NCBI GenBank assembly: GCA_013397455.1
Contig: VYZB01000295.1
Span: 62,001-126,000, forward strand
Source: Crotophaga sulcirostris
Taxonomy: Eukaryota; Chordata; Aves; Cuculiformes; Crotophagidae
DNA length: 64,000 bases
Direction: 5' to 3'
Within the stretch, counting starts at the first letter, position 1. Every line of letters begins with the position of its first letter. Below are positions 13,601 to 23,800 of this stretch, piece by piece. The position numbers and the translations under genes were made by a program. The notes below the pieces were generated by a model that was not told the origin of the DNA, did not search any database, and saw only the letters and a list, made by a program, of their open reading frames with translations.

Positions 13601-16600
13601 AGCTTGTTAACCAAGTATTTGAAGCAACTTCACCCCTGCAGAGAAGAGGCAGGCTGTGCAACTTGTTCAAACAGCTCTCATCAATTTCTGTCCTTTCCTT
13701 CTTTAGCTGGCCAACCCCAGCATCACAAAGCAGACTGACAAAAGGCAGAACAGCAAACAGGGAATTGTGACAGAGAATAAGCATAGTTCTGTCTCATCTA
13801 CACTCAAGGACTACAGATAACACAATTATAGCTACTTATCAATCAAGATATCCCAGAACCTGTGCTAGAGCAGAGAACAGGGAGCTGAAAAAGTCTGATG
13901 CAGCTCGTGTCAGTTGGGATCTGCATCCAAGCAACCACAGGCAATGGGGAAAAGGAACATACTGCACATCAGCATGCTTGAAGTCATCATCCCCAGTCCT
14001 AACAAACTCTACATGCTGAGGAATACAGAGGACTTCACTTAACCAGACTTTGCCTGTAGTAATATCAATACAAATGGCATATACGACTACCGTGCCAGAC
14101 CCCAAAACTAACAACTACATTTTGTAAAGGCAGAGAAGTGTTCTCCAAAATATTCATTTCTGCAGCTGTAGTACTTGGAGCTTTCAGAAGCAAGACACAG
14201 AGGTTTCAAACAGAAAAAGGTTTGGACTACAGTAGCCAGTCCTTTGGCAGTTCACTATGTCTAGAAAAGACAGATAATTAACTAAGTTACCCAGGCAGAC
14301 TATTCCAAGACAAGTAAACTTTCTAAAGGGATTTAGCTTAATTCTACTTGTACTTGTTGGGTGGTTTTTTTCTTAATATTTCAGGTAAAAGCTAGGAAAG
14401 AGATCCAGCCAACAAGCCCCAGGAAAAGATCTTGTTGAAGGCACCAGCTAGGAGGAATGTGAGTACAACTTTGATGCAAAAACTAGTATCACAGTAATCT
14501 CACTAAGGAGTGCAGTAAGATTCTCTTTCTGAAATAAGCCAAAACAGGCTGTTGTAGGAGGAAATAAGTAGGAGGAAAACATTTTTAAAATGCACTGAAT
14601 CGGCTTATTAGACAGCAAAATCATGAATGCTGAGAGAGTCTGCAACTGAACCTTGTTGTCACCCAACTCATACAAATAGATCATCCATCCTTCTTAAATG
14701 ACTCCTGCACAGGCACCCTGTAGGTGTGCAAAAAGTCCAACAAATCTAAGACACACTGCAGCTGCCACACAGGCACAGGTCAATTGCAGAGCCTCTGCAA
14801 GAGGTTTACAAACAGATCTCATGCTGACAAATAATTGCTCCATACATACTCAATGAGCCCAGGTAATGTGATTGTAACATGGGGACACTTCTGCACAGGA
14901 ACATATTCCTTACAGAACACACTAGGCCTATCAAAACTGCCTGATTTTGAAAACAAAACCATCTTCTCCCAGCAACTGGAAAGGTCACAGAAAAGCTTGT
15001 AAGCTTAGACAGAAATTAGTTAAGCAGAAACCTAGCTCAATCCCTTCAATTTGAGCAGAAGCTGCTCTGAAAAGTTTCATGCAGCTCAAGGAAGCTACTT
15101 CTGTTCACCTTGCCTGAAATAAAACACTTGCAGTTCTAGGTAAGGTTGTAAACAGACACTTTCTATCCATCAATTAATAAAAGAAATGAACATCTATTGT
15201 TTTTTCCTTTGAAGCATGTTGCCTTTCCCATGCCCTTTCACCAGCTTCTGTCTGAACACTAAAGACTGCCAAATATTCTGAAAGAGGTACTCTGGCTGCT
15301 CTGCTGCTAGATCTATGTATGAAAAGCAGGTTGAAACCCTCACCAGGATGTGCAAACAATCTAACAGATATGATCGAAAGATGCTGACTCACTGCATGCT
15401 TTACTGATTGGCACTTGTGAAGCAAAACGAAAAGGAAATGTAAGATAAGAGGTTATGGAGTTCATTTATAAAAGAATGAGACATGATTTTAATTTATTTG
15501 CTTAAAAAAAGGTGGTGGAGAAGCTGAGACAATAGAAGTAGGGAGTTACTTTAGTATAAACAATGCAGGCAGAGAGGAAAGCCACCATGTCATTTGAAAT
15601 ACACACTTTTTTTTTTTTTTACAACTTTGACAGATTAAACACAAAGATGACAGCCATGAAAAACAACGCAGAACACCCCCTTAACACATCTTCCCTATAA
15701 TAAGAAGGATCAGCCAGCCACTATCTTCTGAGAAGGAGCGATATGTATCAGAAAAAAATCTGGTCTAGGAAGCTCTGAGGTGAAGCCTGTAGGGTTTTAA
15801 CCCTACAGATTAGTAGTCGTGATGGTATTTCAGGCAGAGGCTTGATATTCTGTAGTACGGAACAGAAGTACTCACACTTCTAAACCTAGACAGACACAAG
15901 GTTCTGGAAGCTCTGTGATGCTTCACTTCCTCCCAAGTGAAGGAAGAGGGAAAATGAACAGAGGTTTATCAAAATGGGACTGCTTCCCCCTCACCCTGCT
16001 ACAATGCTCCCTTTCCCTTTATAACAATGCTGTTAAATGCACAGCCCTGCGGGAAGTCAGACCTGGCTGAAACCCATTCTTTTCCCCAGACACGTTAGTA
16101 GGCTGATGCTCCTGGCATCTTGTGGGATCTGTGCCTATTGAGTGAGGGTTTGGTGGTGCTGAGGTGCCCCTTCAACCAGCTTCTGGACTGGAGGTCTGGG
16201 GCAGGGAGGGTGTTAGGTGAGTTTAGGCACCTACCTACTGACATTTAGGGGTACCTGAAAGCGCACAGCAGATGCCTGAAGGTATCCTAGAAACGTTCAG
16301 GTAAAACGCAGGCATGAGTTTTGCTGAGACACCTCAGAGTTCAGTTTGGATTCGAACGTTTCTCAGCTGGTGGGAGCAGGGCTGGCACATCTGGCGTTTT
16401 GATCCACACCAGTCTCACCCTCCCGCGGTAAGGCAAGGCGGAACGCTTCAGCGACTTCTAGAAGGAAGTCAAGAGCTGGTAGCAGAGCAGCAGAAGCCTG
16501 CCCAGAGGCAGGTGAGCACAGGCTGCATCTGATCTCGCTCACTGTGTCACCTGGCAGGATGTTGCACGCTGCCACACTTGCATCAGCTGCATCTGTCAGG

Positions 16601-17270
16601 TTGCCACTTGAAAAAATCCTTGACGTGGCCACCACCTCCAACTGCACATGCTCTTCCGGTGGGGATGTGGGGCATGTGCTCTCCGGGCAACCTGGGACAG
16701 TAGCTCTTTCGGGATTTTTTTTAAAAAAAAAAAAAAGAGCTGTGTGACCGGTACGATGAAGTCGGACACGAAGGAGGAGAGGAAGGACTCACGCTTCAGG
16801 AAACACGTTGCCCTCTGCCAAAGCCTGCTCTAACTCGCTGTGAGCCTCACTTGTCAGAAGGATGCCCATCAGCCACAGAACCACCTGGTTGGAAAAGACC
16901 TCTGAGATCATCAAGCCCCACTGTACCTGGCCGCTATTAAACCCCGAGCACCGCACTGACCGGTCTTTTAAACCCCTCCAGGGAGACGGAGCCTCCGCCA
17001 CCTCCCTGGGCAGCCTCTGCCAGTGTCTGACCACGCTTTCAGTGAAGAAATTTTTCCCGATGCCTAGAGCAATTTTTCCCAAAGCCACCGGGACAGCCCG
17101 CTGGGAGAAGCCGAGGGAGGCGCGCACCGCGAGGCCGGCAGGAGCCCGGGGACGCGGCGCCAGGGCGGGCGGTCGCTCGGCAGGGCTGCGGGCTCGGGCA
17201 GCCCCTGTCCCCCCGGCCCCCCCGGCCCCGCTCACCCTTGGCGTCCTGCACCATGCCGATGGTGCCGCCC
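1481..17270 (-). CDS. ASPG: ASPG, 5' part of the gene (exons 1-6, partial at both ends)
   Basis: This is the gene-level entry for the vertebrate asparaginase homologue, which hydrolyses L-asparagine to aspartate and ammonia in the cytosol; mammalian forms are also described as 60-kDa lysophospholipase. Six exons are seen at 17236-17270, 10749-10878, 7119-7230, 4228-4353, 2676-2759 and 1481-1607. All have AG acceptors and GT donors, and the reading frame is kept across every junction. The joined product runs from the first active-site motif (TGGTIG-type, in exon 1) through HGTDTM (exon 4) to the VCLYF...SPNLPPLA segment (exon 6). This covers roughly the first 200 residues of the N-terminal asparaginase domain. 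The C-terminal part of that domain and the ankyrin repeats known in vertebrate ASPG must lie to the left of position 1. No stop or frameshift is seen, so the gene looks functional. The start codon falls in the assembly gap. Confidence 0.93.
2676..2759 (-). CDS. ASPG: ASPG exon 5
   Basis: An 84-base exon, phase 0 at both ends, with acceptor CTCTTCAG and a weaker donor GAG|GTCTGT. It encodes [20 protein letters not shown] then AGQFVIPE. This is the conserved asparaginase stretch (DGR.NLLGAL...VIPE) that follows the HGTDTM exon in the vertebrate protein. Confidence 0.94.
4228..4353 (-). CDS. ASPG: ASPG exon 4 (HGTDTM active-site motif)
   Basis: A 126-base exon, phase 0 at both ends, with acceptor CATCTCCAG and donor CAG|GTAATG. 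It encodes [20 protein letters not shown], then [28 protein letters not shown] is the second active-site signature of the asparaginase family (Thr-Asp of the catalytic site) and is fully conserved here. The exon boundaries match the flanking exons in phase. Confidence 0.96.
4354..7118. other. ASPG intron 3
   Basis: Non-coding AT-rich sequence between exons 4 and 3. Apart from a short direct repeat near 6.75 kb I see nothing in it. The smaller introns 5 (1608-2675) and 4 (2760-4227) also hold nothing I can assign. Confidence 0.7.
6739..6772. repeat. Two-copy direct repeat, 19-bp period
   Basis: CAGTGAATTTAAGTC occurs twice, separated by TAAA. It is a small local duplication in ASPG intron 3. 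Confidence 0.9.
7119..7230 (-). CDS. ASPG: ASPG exon 3
   Basis: A 112-base exon with acceptor TTCTTCTTAG and donor GAG|GTACTG. It encodes [20 protein letters not shown] followed by [17 protein letters not shown]. This corresponds to the human segment with KRILYTVLE and PLFDSSDMT. The single leading base completes the proline codon begun in exon 2. Confidence 0.93.
7231..10748. other. ASPG intron 2
   Basis: Non-coding sequence. Two overlapping forward-strand ORFs of about 100 codons near 8.64-8.99 kb show no recognisable domain, and I treat them as chance. No mobile element was recognised. Confidence 0.65.
10749..10878 (-). CDS. ASPG: ASPG exon 2
   Basis: A 130-base exon between a TTTTTAAG acceptor and a GTAAGTAC donor. 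It encodes [20 protein letters not shown] and continues to DDTLVLP. This matches the vertebrate ASPG stretch that follows the GGTIGM motif, where LPMFHDEEHA and DTLVLP are the human counterparts. Phase 2 in and phase 2 out fit exons 1 and 3. Confidence 0.93.
11312..11369. repeat. Two-copy tandem duplication, 30-bp period
   Basis: A 28-base unit that begins TCACCTAAGCTCC and ends GCAGCAGT is present twice, identical, with two bases between copies. The perfect identity suggests a recent duplication, in ASPG intron 1. Confidence 0.95.
12082..12158. repeat. Imperfect tandem duplication beside a CR1 element
   Basis: The unit beginning TTCTACTGGTGTTA and ending TCAGATGGTG occurs twice. The first copy carries a 9-base expansion and there is one T/C difference in the shared part. 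It lies about 45 bases upstream of the CR1 fragment in ASPG intron 1. Confidence 0.85.
12205..12712 (+). mobile_element. CR1 LINE, 3' end fragment (forward)
   Basis: A 5'-truncated CR1 non-LTR retrotransposon. The reading frame shows the C-terminal end of ORF2 ([36 protein letters not shown]). The 3' end then has the typical avian CR1 tail: a GGTTGGACTAGATGACCTGT-type motif, then CCCTTCCAACCCAAAGCATTCTATGATG. Frame breaks show it is dead. It sits in ASPG intron 1. Confidence 0.95.
16868..17085 (-). mobile_element. CR1 LINE 3' fragment (reverse), next to ASPG exon 1
   Basis: The sequence opens with the reverse-complemented CR1 3' tail (ACCACCTGGTTGGAAAAGAC, GATCATCAAGCCC) and continues into the ORF2 C-terminal region (the GCCTCTGCCAGTGT and GTGAAGAAATTTTTC signatures). 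It stops about 150 bases downstream of the exon 1 donor site, in intron 1. The exact inner edge is approximate. Confidence 0.9.
17236..17270 (-). CDS. ASPG: ASPG exon 1, 3' end (rest in assembly gap)
   Basis: Reading leftward from the gap, the codons give [11 protein letters not shown] plus one base, followed by a strong donor (AAGG|GTGAGC). GGTIG is the first catalytic motif of the asparaginase I family and carries the nucleophilic threonine. The exon ends in phase 1 and joins to the GA that opens exon 2, restoring a glycine codon (K-G-L-A). The upstream coding part, including the start codon, is masked by Ns. Confidence 0.9.
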
Positions 17271-17622
17271 NNNNNNNNNNNNNNNNNNNNNNNNNNNNNN
17301 NNNNNNNNNNNNNNNNNNNNNNNNNNNNNNNNNNNNNNNNNNNNNNNNNNNNNNNNNNNNNNNNNNNNNNNNNNNNNNNNNNNNNNNNNNNNNNNNNNNN
17401 NNNNNNNNNNNNNNNNNNNNNNNNNNNNNNNNNNNNNNNNNNNNNNNNNNNNNNNNNNNNNNNNNNNNNNNNNNNNNNNNNNNNNNNNNNNNNNNNNNNN
17501 NNNNNNNNNNNNNNNNNNNNNNNNNNNNNNNNNNNNNNNNNNNNNNNNNNNNNNNNNNNNNNNNNNNNNNNNNNNNNNNNNNNNNNNNNNNNNNNNNNNN
17601 NNNNNNNNNNNNNNNNNNNNNN
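17271..17622. other. Assembly gap (352 Ns)
   Basis: A run of undetermined bases. It hides the ASPG start codon and most of exon 1. GC-rich avian promoters are commonly missing from assemblies, which fits the flanking base composition. Confidence 1.
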
Positions 17623-17692
17623 GGGAGGAGGAGCCGCGGGCGTTTGGGCCCGCGGAGCGGGGAAACGGGGCTCGGGGTCAGCCCCGGCGAGA

Positions 17693-18400
17693 GCCAGAAT
17701 GGGAGCGGTTTGGGTCGGAAGGGACCTGAAAGCCCACCAGCTGCAACCCCCGGGCACCTCCCACCAGCCCAGGCTGCTCCAGGCCCCATCCAGCCTGGCC
17801 TTGAACACCTCCAGGGAGGGGGCAGCCACAGCTTCCCCGGGCAACCTGTGCCAGGGCCTCACCGCCCTCACAGTAAGAAATTTCCTCCCTAGTATCTCAA
17901 CTAAATCGCTGCTCTTTCAGCTTAAAACCATTCCCCCTCGTCCTCTGCACTCCCTGATAAAGAGCCCCTCCCCTAATGTCTAGTCTAAATCTTCCCCATT
18001 CCAGTTCAAAGCCATTCCTCCTTGGCCCATCACTCCTTGGCCTTGTAAAAAGCCCCTCCCCAGCTTTCCTGTAGCCCCTTTCAGTACTGTAAGGCTGCTG
18101 CGAGGTTTCCCTGGAGCCTTCTCTTCTCCAGGCTGAACAGCCCCAACTCTCTCATCCTGTCCTTGTACAGGAGGTGCTCCAGCCCTCGGACCATCTTTGT
18201 GGCCTCTTCTGGACTTGGTCCAACAGACCCATGCCCTGCCTGTGCTGAGGACTCCAGAACTGAATGCCGTACTACATGTGAGGCCTCACTACAGCAGAGT
18301 AGAGGGGCAGAATCCCTCATCCTGCTGCTCCCACTTCTTTTGATGCAGCTCAGGATACGGCTGGCTTTCTGGGCTGCAGGTGAACATTGCCAGCTCAGAA
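17693..18400 (-). mobile_element. CR1 LINE 3' fragment (reverse), in the ASPG upstream region
   Basis: It starts with the reversed CR1 tail (TTTGGGTCGGAAGGGACCTG). It continues through the ORF2 end, where the reverse frame reads KMVRGLEHLLYKDRMRELGL and FSLEKRRLQGNLAA, and on to about 18.4 kb. It lies about 70 bases beyond the gap, upstream of ASPG. Frame breaks are present. Confidence 0.95.
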
Positions 18401-20559
18401 GAGACAGGACCTATGTCACGCCCTCTTTTTTCCAGAAGGCTCTTGGGGAAGAAGGCAGGAACTTCCTCTGCCTACCTGGCCCCTGAGGGGACTTGTCCCC
18501 TAGCAAGAGTCTCCAAAAGCAGGCAGCATGGTGTGGGCAGCCACTCCTGCCCTCTATTTCAGTTTCCTAATCGGGACCCTTGGTTTTCCTGCTGGTTTTC
18601 TCATAAGCTTCCACGTTCAGACTGAGAATCAGGCCCTGGGCCTAACAGGGACAATGCTGCCTGCTAACAGCTGTAATACAGAACATGCGGGCTGTGCTGG
18701 AAAGGTCTCCTCGGGCAAAGATGAGCACTGTGAAATAATTAACAGTCAGCAGCCTGCAAAACCACAACCCATCCAGACTGATCTCTTAGTGAAATCCAGA
18801 ATCCATATACAGTCCTCTCGTGTAGACCATGTGGTAATATTAGCTCACAGACTCTTTTATTTGAGCACTTCTGTCCCTTTGAGGACATTCATCCTCAAGG
18901 GAGGTATTTCCTGGAGACCTGTGACCACAAAATACAACCAGATCCAACATAAAATTTTGAAAGATTGCTTCTGTTTCTCAACAGTCTCACCAGAAGTACT
19001 CAGGGGAAAACAAGCTCATGGTCGACAGCCATGCCCAGTTATGCTTATGGTGATACCATCTCTATCCATGTAGCTGGGACCTCTGGAAAAGAAATGAGAA
19101 TAAAGAGGAGGTGAAAGCTTATGACTTCAGCCTCAAAAAAACTGAATATTTGTTTTATCCTGATGATCATCTCTGCTGTTGTTTGCTATGTCTACAGAAA
19201 GCTAGTTATTGCCAGGAGCTGAATACCACAATCCTGAAATGGACTTTTTCCATACAATAGGGATATTTCAGAGTCTTTTCTGATGCAGAGAAGAATGCAG
19301 AGGAAACAGGTTTAGGAAATAGTAACAAGGTATACACATCTACATTATTTCAGTTGCTCCATGAGAAAGGGCTGCAGTATTATTGCCCACAGCTCTGGTG
19401 GTGGCAATGCTGTAGTAGAAGTAGTAGAGTTGCTAGTGGCATCAAAACAGATGGAGTAATGCTGACATTTAAGTGATGTCTTCTGATCTAATACCAGTCC
19501 TTAGTACCTACAAAGCTGAACTGGTGAGAAAAGAGCTGTTATTTGTAATAAATAGCATAACAGAAAGAGTGGTGAATTACCAGTTTAGGGAAGAGAAGGC
19601 TTCCATCATATTCTAGACTGTAGGCTTCACTAAACTCCAGTTTATATTTCACCTGCTTGTTACCAACAATGTGCCAGACATTTCTCAAACTTTCCTCCAT
19701 CTTCCTCCTACGGTCTTCCTTCCTAACAGCTTCCATACATACAAGCCCTTCTTCAACTCAAATGCTTCAAAACAGACACATTGAACTTCAAAACTAAATA
19801 CAAATTTAGCGTTTAGTGTCTAGGTAAAAATAGTTGATACGTCTGGATTAGAGGGGTAGTTTTGCAGGTAAAGGAAGCAGGGAGGTGTCATGAAAAGGTG
19901 ATGGTACAGGTATTTTACAGAAAAAGCTAGAGACATGTACCTCATAGACACTGGAACTTGAAGAGGTCAACTGTGGGAAGAGGGGCAGATTAAGCTCTGG
20001 CGTAAACCGAAATTATCTGTGTTAAGCCTTTATTCATGTCTAACTCAGATACTGGTTTTACTTCTAAGAGTCATGTTTGGCAGGTATACGGAGCTTCTCT
20101 TGAGAATAAGGTTTGAGATGAAGTGTAAGGAGGCTGAAGTTTGTTTCAAGGAAATCTGGTAAAATGAGATCTGTTGTCATGAGATTTGCTATTTGCAAAA
20201 TTAGCAAAGTAACTGGCTAAAAATCAGTGAGCCCGTTACTGAGGACAGCAGCTTCTGGGGAGCACAGTCAGCGTGAGCTGAGAACAAGCTGCCACACAAG
20301 TACCTTGAAGCAAAACAAGTATTTTAAGTGCCTGAGTTACTCAGTAAGCCAAAAGGAGAACATGCTTTCTGTGTGAAAGTGGCAAGGATATGGACTTAAT
20401 TTGCGCCCTGTGCTGTGACCTTTAAATAAAATTTAACTCAATTTCAAGGTAAAAATATATACTATGGGATACTCCAAGCAATTTCTTCTGCTTCCAATTT
20501 CTATTTTCTCCAACAGAAATAAATTTAATGCACTCCCTCCAAGTTGTCAATCTCTCTCT
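18401..20559. other. Intergenic DNA upstream of ASPG
   Basis: Holds a 181-codon forward ORF (18528-19073) with no domain, motif or repeat that I recognise. It is the longest complete gap-free ORF here and points away from ASPG. I do not call it a gene. The rest is unassigned. Confidence 0.6.
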
Positions 20560-20840
20560 TATACTGGGTGGCCCAAAACTTGGCACAGAATTCCAGATAC
20601 AGCCTCTCGAGTGCCAAGTAGAGGGGAGTAAGCGTTCACCTTGATCTTCTGGCTGTAATTGTTTTGCTAATGCAGCCCAGCCTGCTAGCTTTCTGTTAGC
20701 TTTCATTACTGCAAGGCCCTTTGCTGACTCATACTGGACTTGTCCATAGGACTCCCAAGCCTTTTGTGCACAGCTGCTACTTAATTTTTCAGTCTCCAGC
20801 CTGTACTGATTTATGCAGTTGGATAAATGCCCCACAGCTA
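20560..20840 (-). mobile_element. Old CR1 LINE fragment (reverse)
   Basis: Reverse-complement CR1 ORF2 sequence, recognisable by the GGTGGCCCAAAACTTGGCAC start, the AATGCAGCCCAGCCTGCTAG middle and the CAGCCTGTACTGAT end. It is diverged and lacks the 3' tail. Confidence 0.8.
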
Positions 20841-23800
20841 AAGGTCAGACTGTTGTCTCTCAGCCCTCTGATTAGGTGAGTAGCTGTTCAGCTGACAACA
20901 ACTCCAATAATATGCCAGTAGATAAAAATTAGAACTATTCAGTGATACATTTTTTGCTAGTAAATTGAAACAAAATTTCCTTCCCATCTGAGACTGAGTT
21001 TTAGTGAGGTTTTTTTTTGTTTTCTTGTTTCTCTTTGCTTTGCATGTGTATTGCTTAACGCTAGAATATTTTATGAAAAAAAACCCCCAAATTTAATGCA
21101 TGTAATTATGTGCTTTCTTGTGCAGTTAAGATAAACTATGATGCTATTTGCCTGTAAAGTTCTGTCTCAGGAGTCTCCAGCCATTTCTGGTAAGCTGAGC
21201 TCCCCTTCCACAAAGTAACTGTATTGCTTCTGTGTGCCTTTATGAAAGTGAACCCCCCCATAGTTTAAATAAGAATGAAGTTTTGCAGAAAGTGCAAGAA
21301 GCCAGCACTACAAACCCACACAGGCAGACCTAGGCCACTAACTCACTCATTTTCACACAACCTTTTGATTTTGTGATTCCCAGCAAGCTAGGTGAATATA
21401 TCAGTCCATACTTGAAAAGGTTGGAGTGTCATCTAGTGCTGACATGACACCTTAAAATATTTATATTTACTCAGACCTTTTTTAAGGTTTACTAAGACCT
21501 GGTTTGTTGCCTCATCCATTGTAGTCTTTCCTGGGATGTGGCCCTACATAACTTTGCTTGGTTTGGAGTGCCATGATACAGAGCTAAAGGGACTGATGGT
21601 CCACAGAGCCAACCAATTACAGAAAGAGGCATTTTATCAGTTGAATAAAATGTTTTATTAGCACACTACAACAACAGGCCAGCCCTGTGATTTAGTGAAG
21701 GAGCTATGAGAGCAAGTTTGGGGAAGGGAATAAAATCATTAAGCGCAATAATTTTATATCCACTAATGGCTGCCAGACAGATTACACTACATAATGAACA
21801 GAAAAGGCAGCAGTGCTAGTTCTTCAGCATAAGTTTCGAGTAGAAACTAGCATAAAAATACCATTCTCATTTGGTAGTGATGTAGAGTTCACAATGGATA
21901 AGGGTACCAGCAGGGAGAAATGGCAATTTTAATGTTAATGTGTTTTTAAGCCTAGGATTTTTTAACGAGAAAAGGAAGACAGGAAGAGAATCCCATTAGT
22001 CTGGACTTTTCTTTCTACAAAGGCAAACCTAACAGCTAAGTTGCCTTGGCAATGACAGACACCTTCACAAAGGAATCACATCAGAGATCATAGGTTCTTG
22101 GAGTTCTGTCAGATTATTAAAAGCTTTAATAGTTTGTGTTATTTCACTCTGAGTAAAATGGCTATTTTCTTTAGAGACAATCTTTTAAATTGGCCAAAGA
22201 ACATACACACCACATATGAAATGACTGTACCTGAAGCTGATAGTACCACTGACACACCACCTTCCTTAGTTTTCACAAAATAGAGGGACTTGTGACAAGC
22301 TGAAATTAAAATGAACGTTTTGTCTATTTATGCTTTCTTCTGCAGTCTTGTAAAGGAAAAAAAAATAAAACAAAAAAACAAAAAAAACCCCACACCTAAT
22401 TTTGGTTTTTTTAGGAGTTAGCTGAAGGGCATTCCTCATCAGGGTAGCACAACATCCGTCTTTGGCATAAACTGTTTCTCCATACTTCACAAGCTTTAAA
22501 TGTCCTTTACAAAACGCAACATGAAGGTGAGTTCTGTACATCTTAGTCTTGACAACTCAGTTTTCCACTCTATAACACAAAAGAACTCTAATGATTAAGG
22601 AAAAATGTAGCAGCAGCACACCAGCAAAGACCTCAGGAGTCAGGACAGTTCAGAATAATGATAATATGAGGACAGATATTTCTAGTTTGTCAGCTTCAAA
22701 ATGGTAAGGAAAAGTCATTAATATCTGATGGCTGCTCATGGGCTGTCAGTCAAGCATAGTCAAAGAGACAGGGTTACACTTTACAGCACTTAAAAGTACA
22801 ATTTTATATGAATTGATGGATAGATTAAGAAGTAATTGCTGTGATGGCAGAAACTCCTGCCAACTAGTGTCATTGTATTCCTTCCCATGTATGGGATGCT
22901 ATTAGATGCAGAACATTAAATACTACTTCCTTCTATATTAAATACCACTTTGCTGTTCTGATGCCAAAACTCTGTGCCTCAGACTCAAAACAAATCCAGA
23001 CCACGCATCTGTTAACTCATCCAAAGCCATCATTCTTCTCTGCCTGCAAGAAAATCAATTGTTTTGATGTAGCCTTGCCAGCCAAGTTTTCAGAAATGCT
23101 TCTGTGTCTTCCAGGCTTACACTCCAAGATGCACAGCCTGGGCCTTTTGTTGAACCATTACAAATGGTGGAATTAGTTCTTCTTGGAAATGGAAGTTCTA
23201 AGCTTGAGTTCTCAGCCCTCTTAGGTAATATTATGCTGCCTGCAGCATCATTGCAGGGAAATAGATGTGTTGCAACTCTCCAAGCTGCCCCATTATGCTT
23301 CTTTGTCTATTGTTAGCATTTCTTATTTAAGTGCTATTTCTGTGTATTCTCTAGATAGTTTCTCTGGAAATGGTACCACTTGGTCTTCTGTCCATTGGTA
23401 ATTTGTTTGTGCTGTGAGTCATTCCTATACATCATTCTGCAATTTACTTGACGTCACTCTCTAATCTAGTGATGTCATTCAGGACACTATATTCCAGCAT
23501 ATGAAGTGATTGCCAGGTGTATGCAGTTAATAGCACACACTTTCATTTTTAAATAAAATATATTTTTATATGGAAAGACAACTGTGAATAAACAATGCTG
23601 AATTTTTTTAAAAAATGGAACAAAAACCCTTTACCATTTTTTTTTGCCAGAAATATTTTCAAAAGCTGATTATTCTATAAAGCAGTGTTTTGAAATTCTA
23701 ACTAACTCTAGTAGTCCTACTCAAGTTAAACTTCAGTTACAATGAAGATACATTGTCTTCTTCACTGCTAATTCAGTGCTTTAAACATTTTGAATTGGGT

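Larger units (their letters stand above)
10879..17235. other. ASPG intron 1 (about 6.4 kb)
   Basis: The large first intron. It holds a forward-oriented CR1 3' end (about 12.2-12.7 kb), two local tandem duplications (11.3 and 12.1 kb), a run of 14 or more T near 15.6 kb, and a reverse-oriented CR1 fragment next to exon 1 (16.87-17.09 kb). The rest is unassigned. Confidence 0.7.
17095..17740 (-). promoter_or_regulatory. CpG-rich ASPG promoter / exon 1 region, interrupted by gap
   Basis: Both sides of the gap (about 17,095-17,270 and 17,623-17,740) are strongly GC- and CpG-rich, in contrast to the AT-rich rest of the window. ASPG exon 1 ends inside this block. It is therefore inferred to be the CpG-island promoter and first exon of ASPG. 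The transcription start cannot be placed because of the Ns. Confidence 0.7.

Noticed and set aside
16862..17983. Two long ORFs (360 and 373 codons) across the gap region
   Set aside because: They are open only because more than 110 codons are Ns. The flanks are CR1 sequence and CpG-rich DNA. Only the short reverse-strand [11 protein letters not shown] piece at 17236-17270 is real coding sequence.
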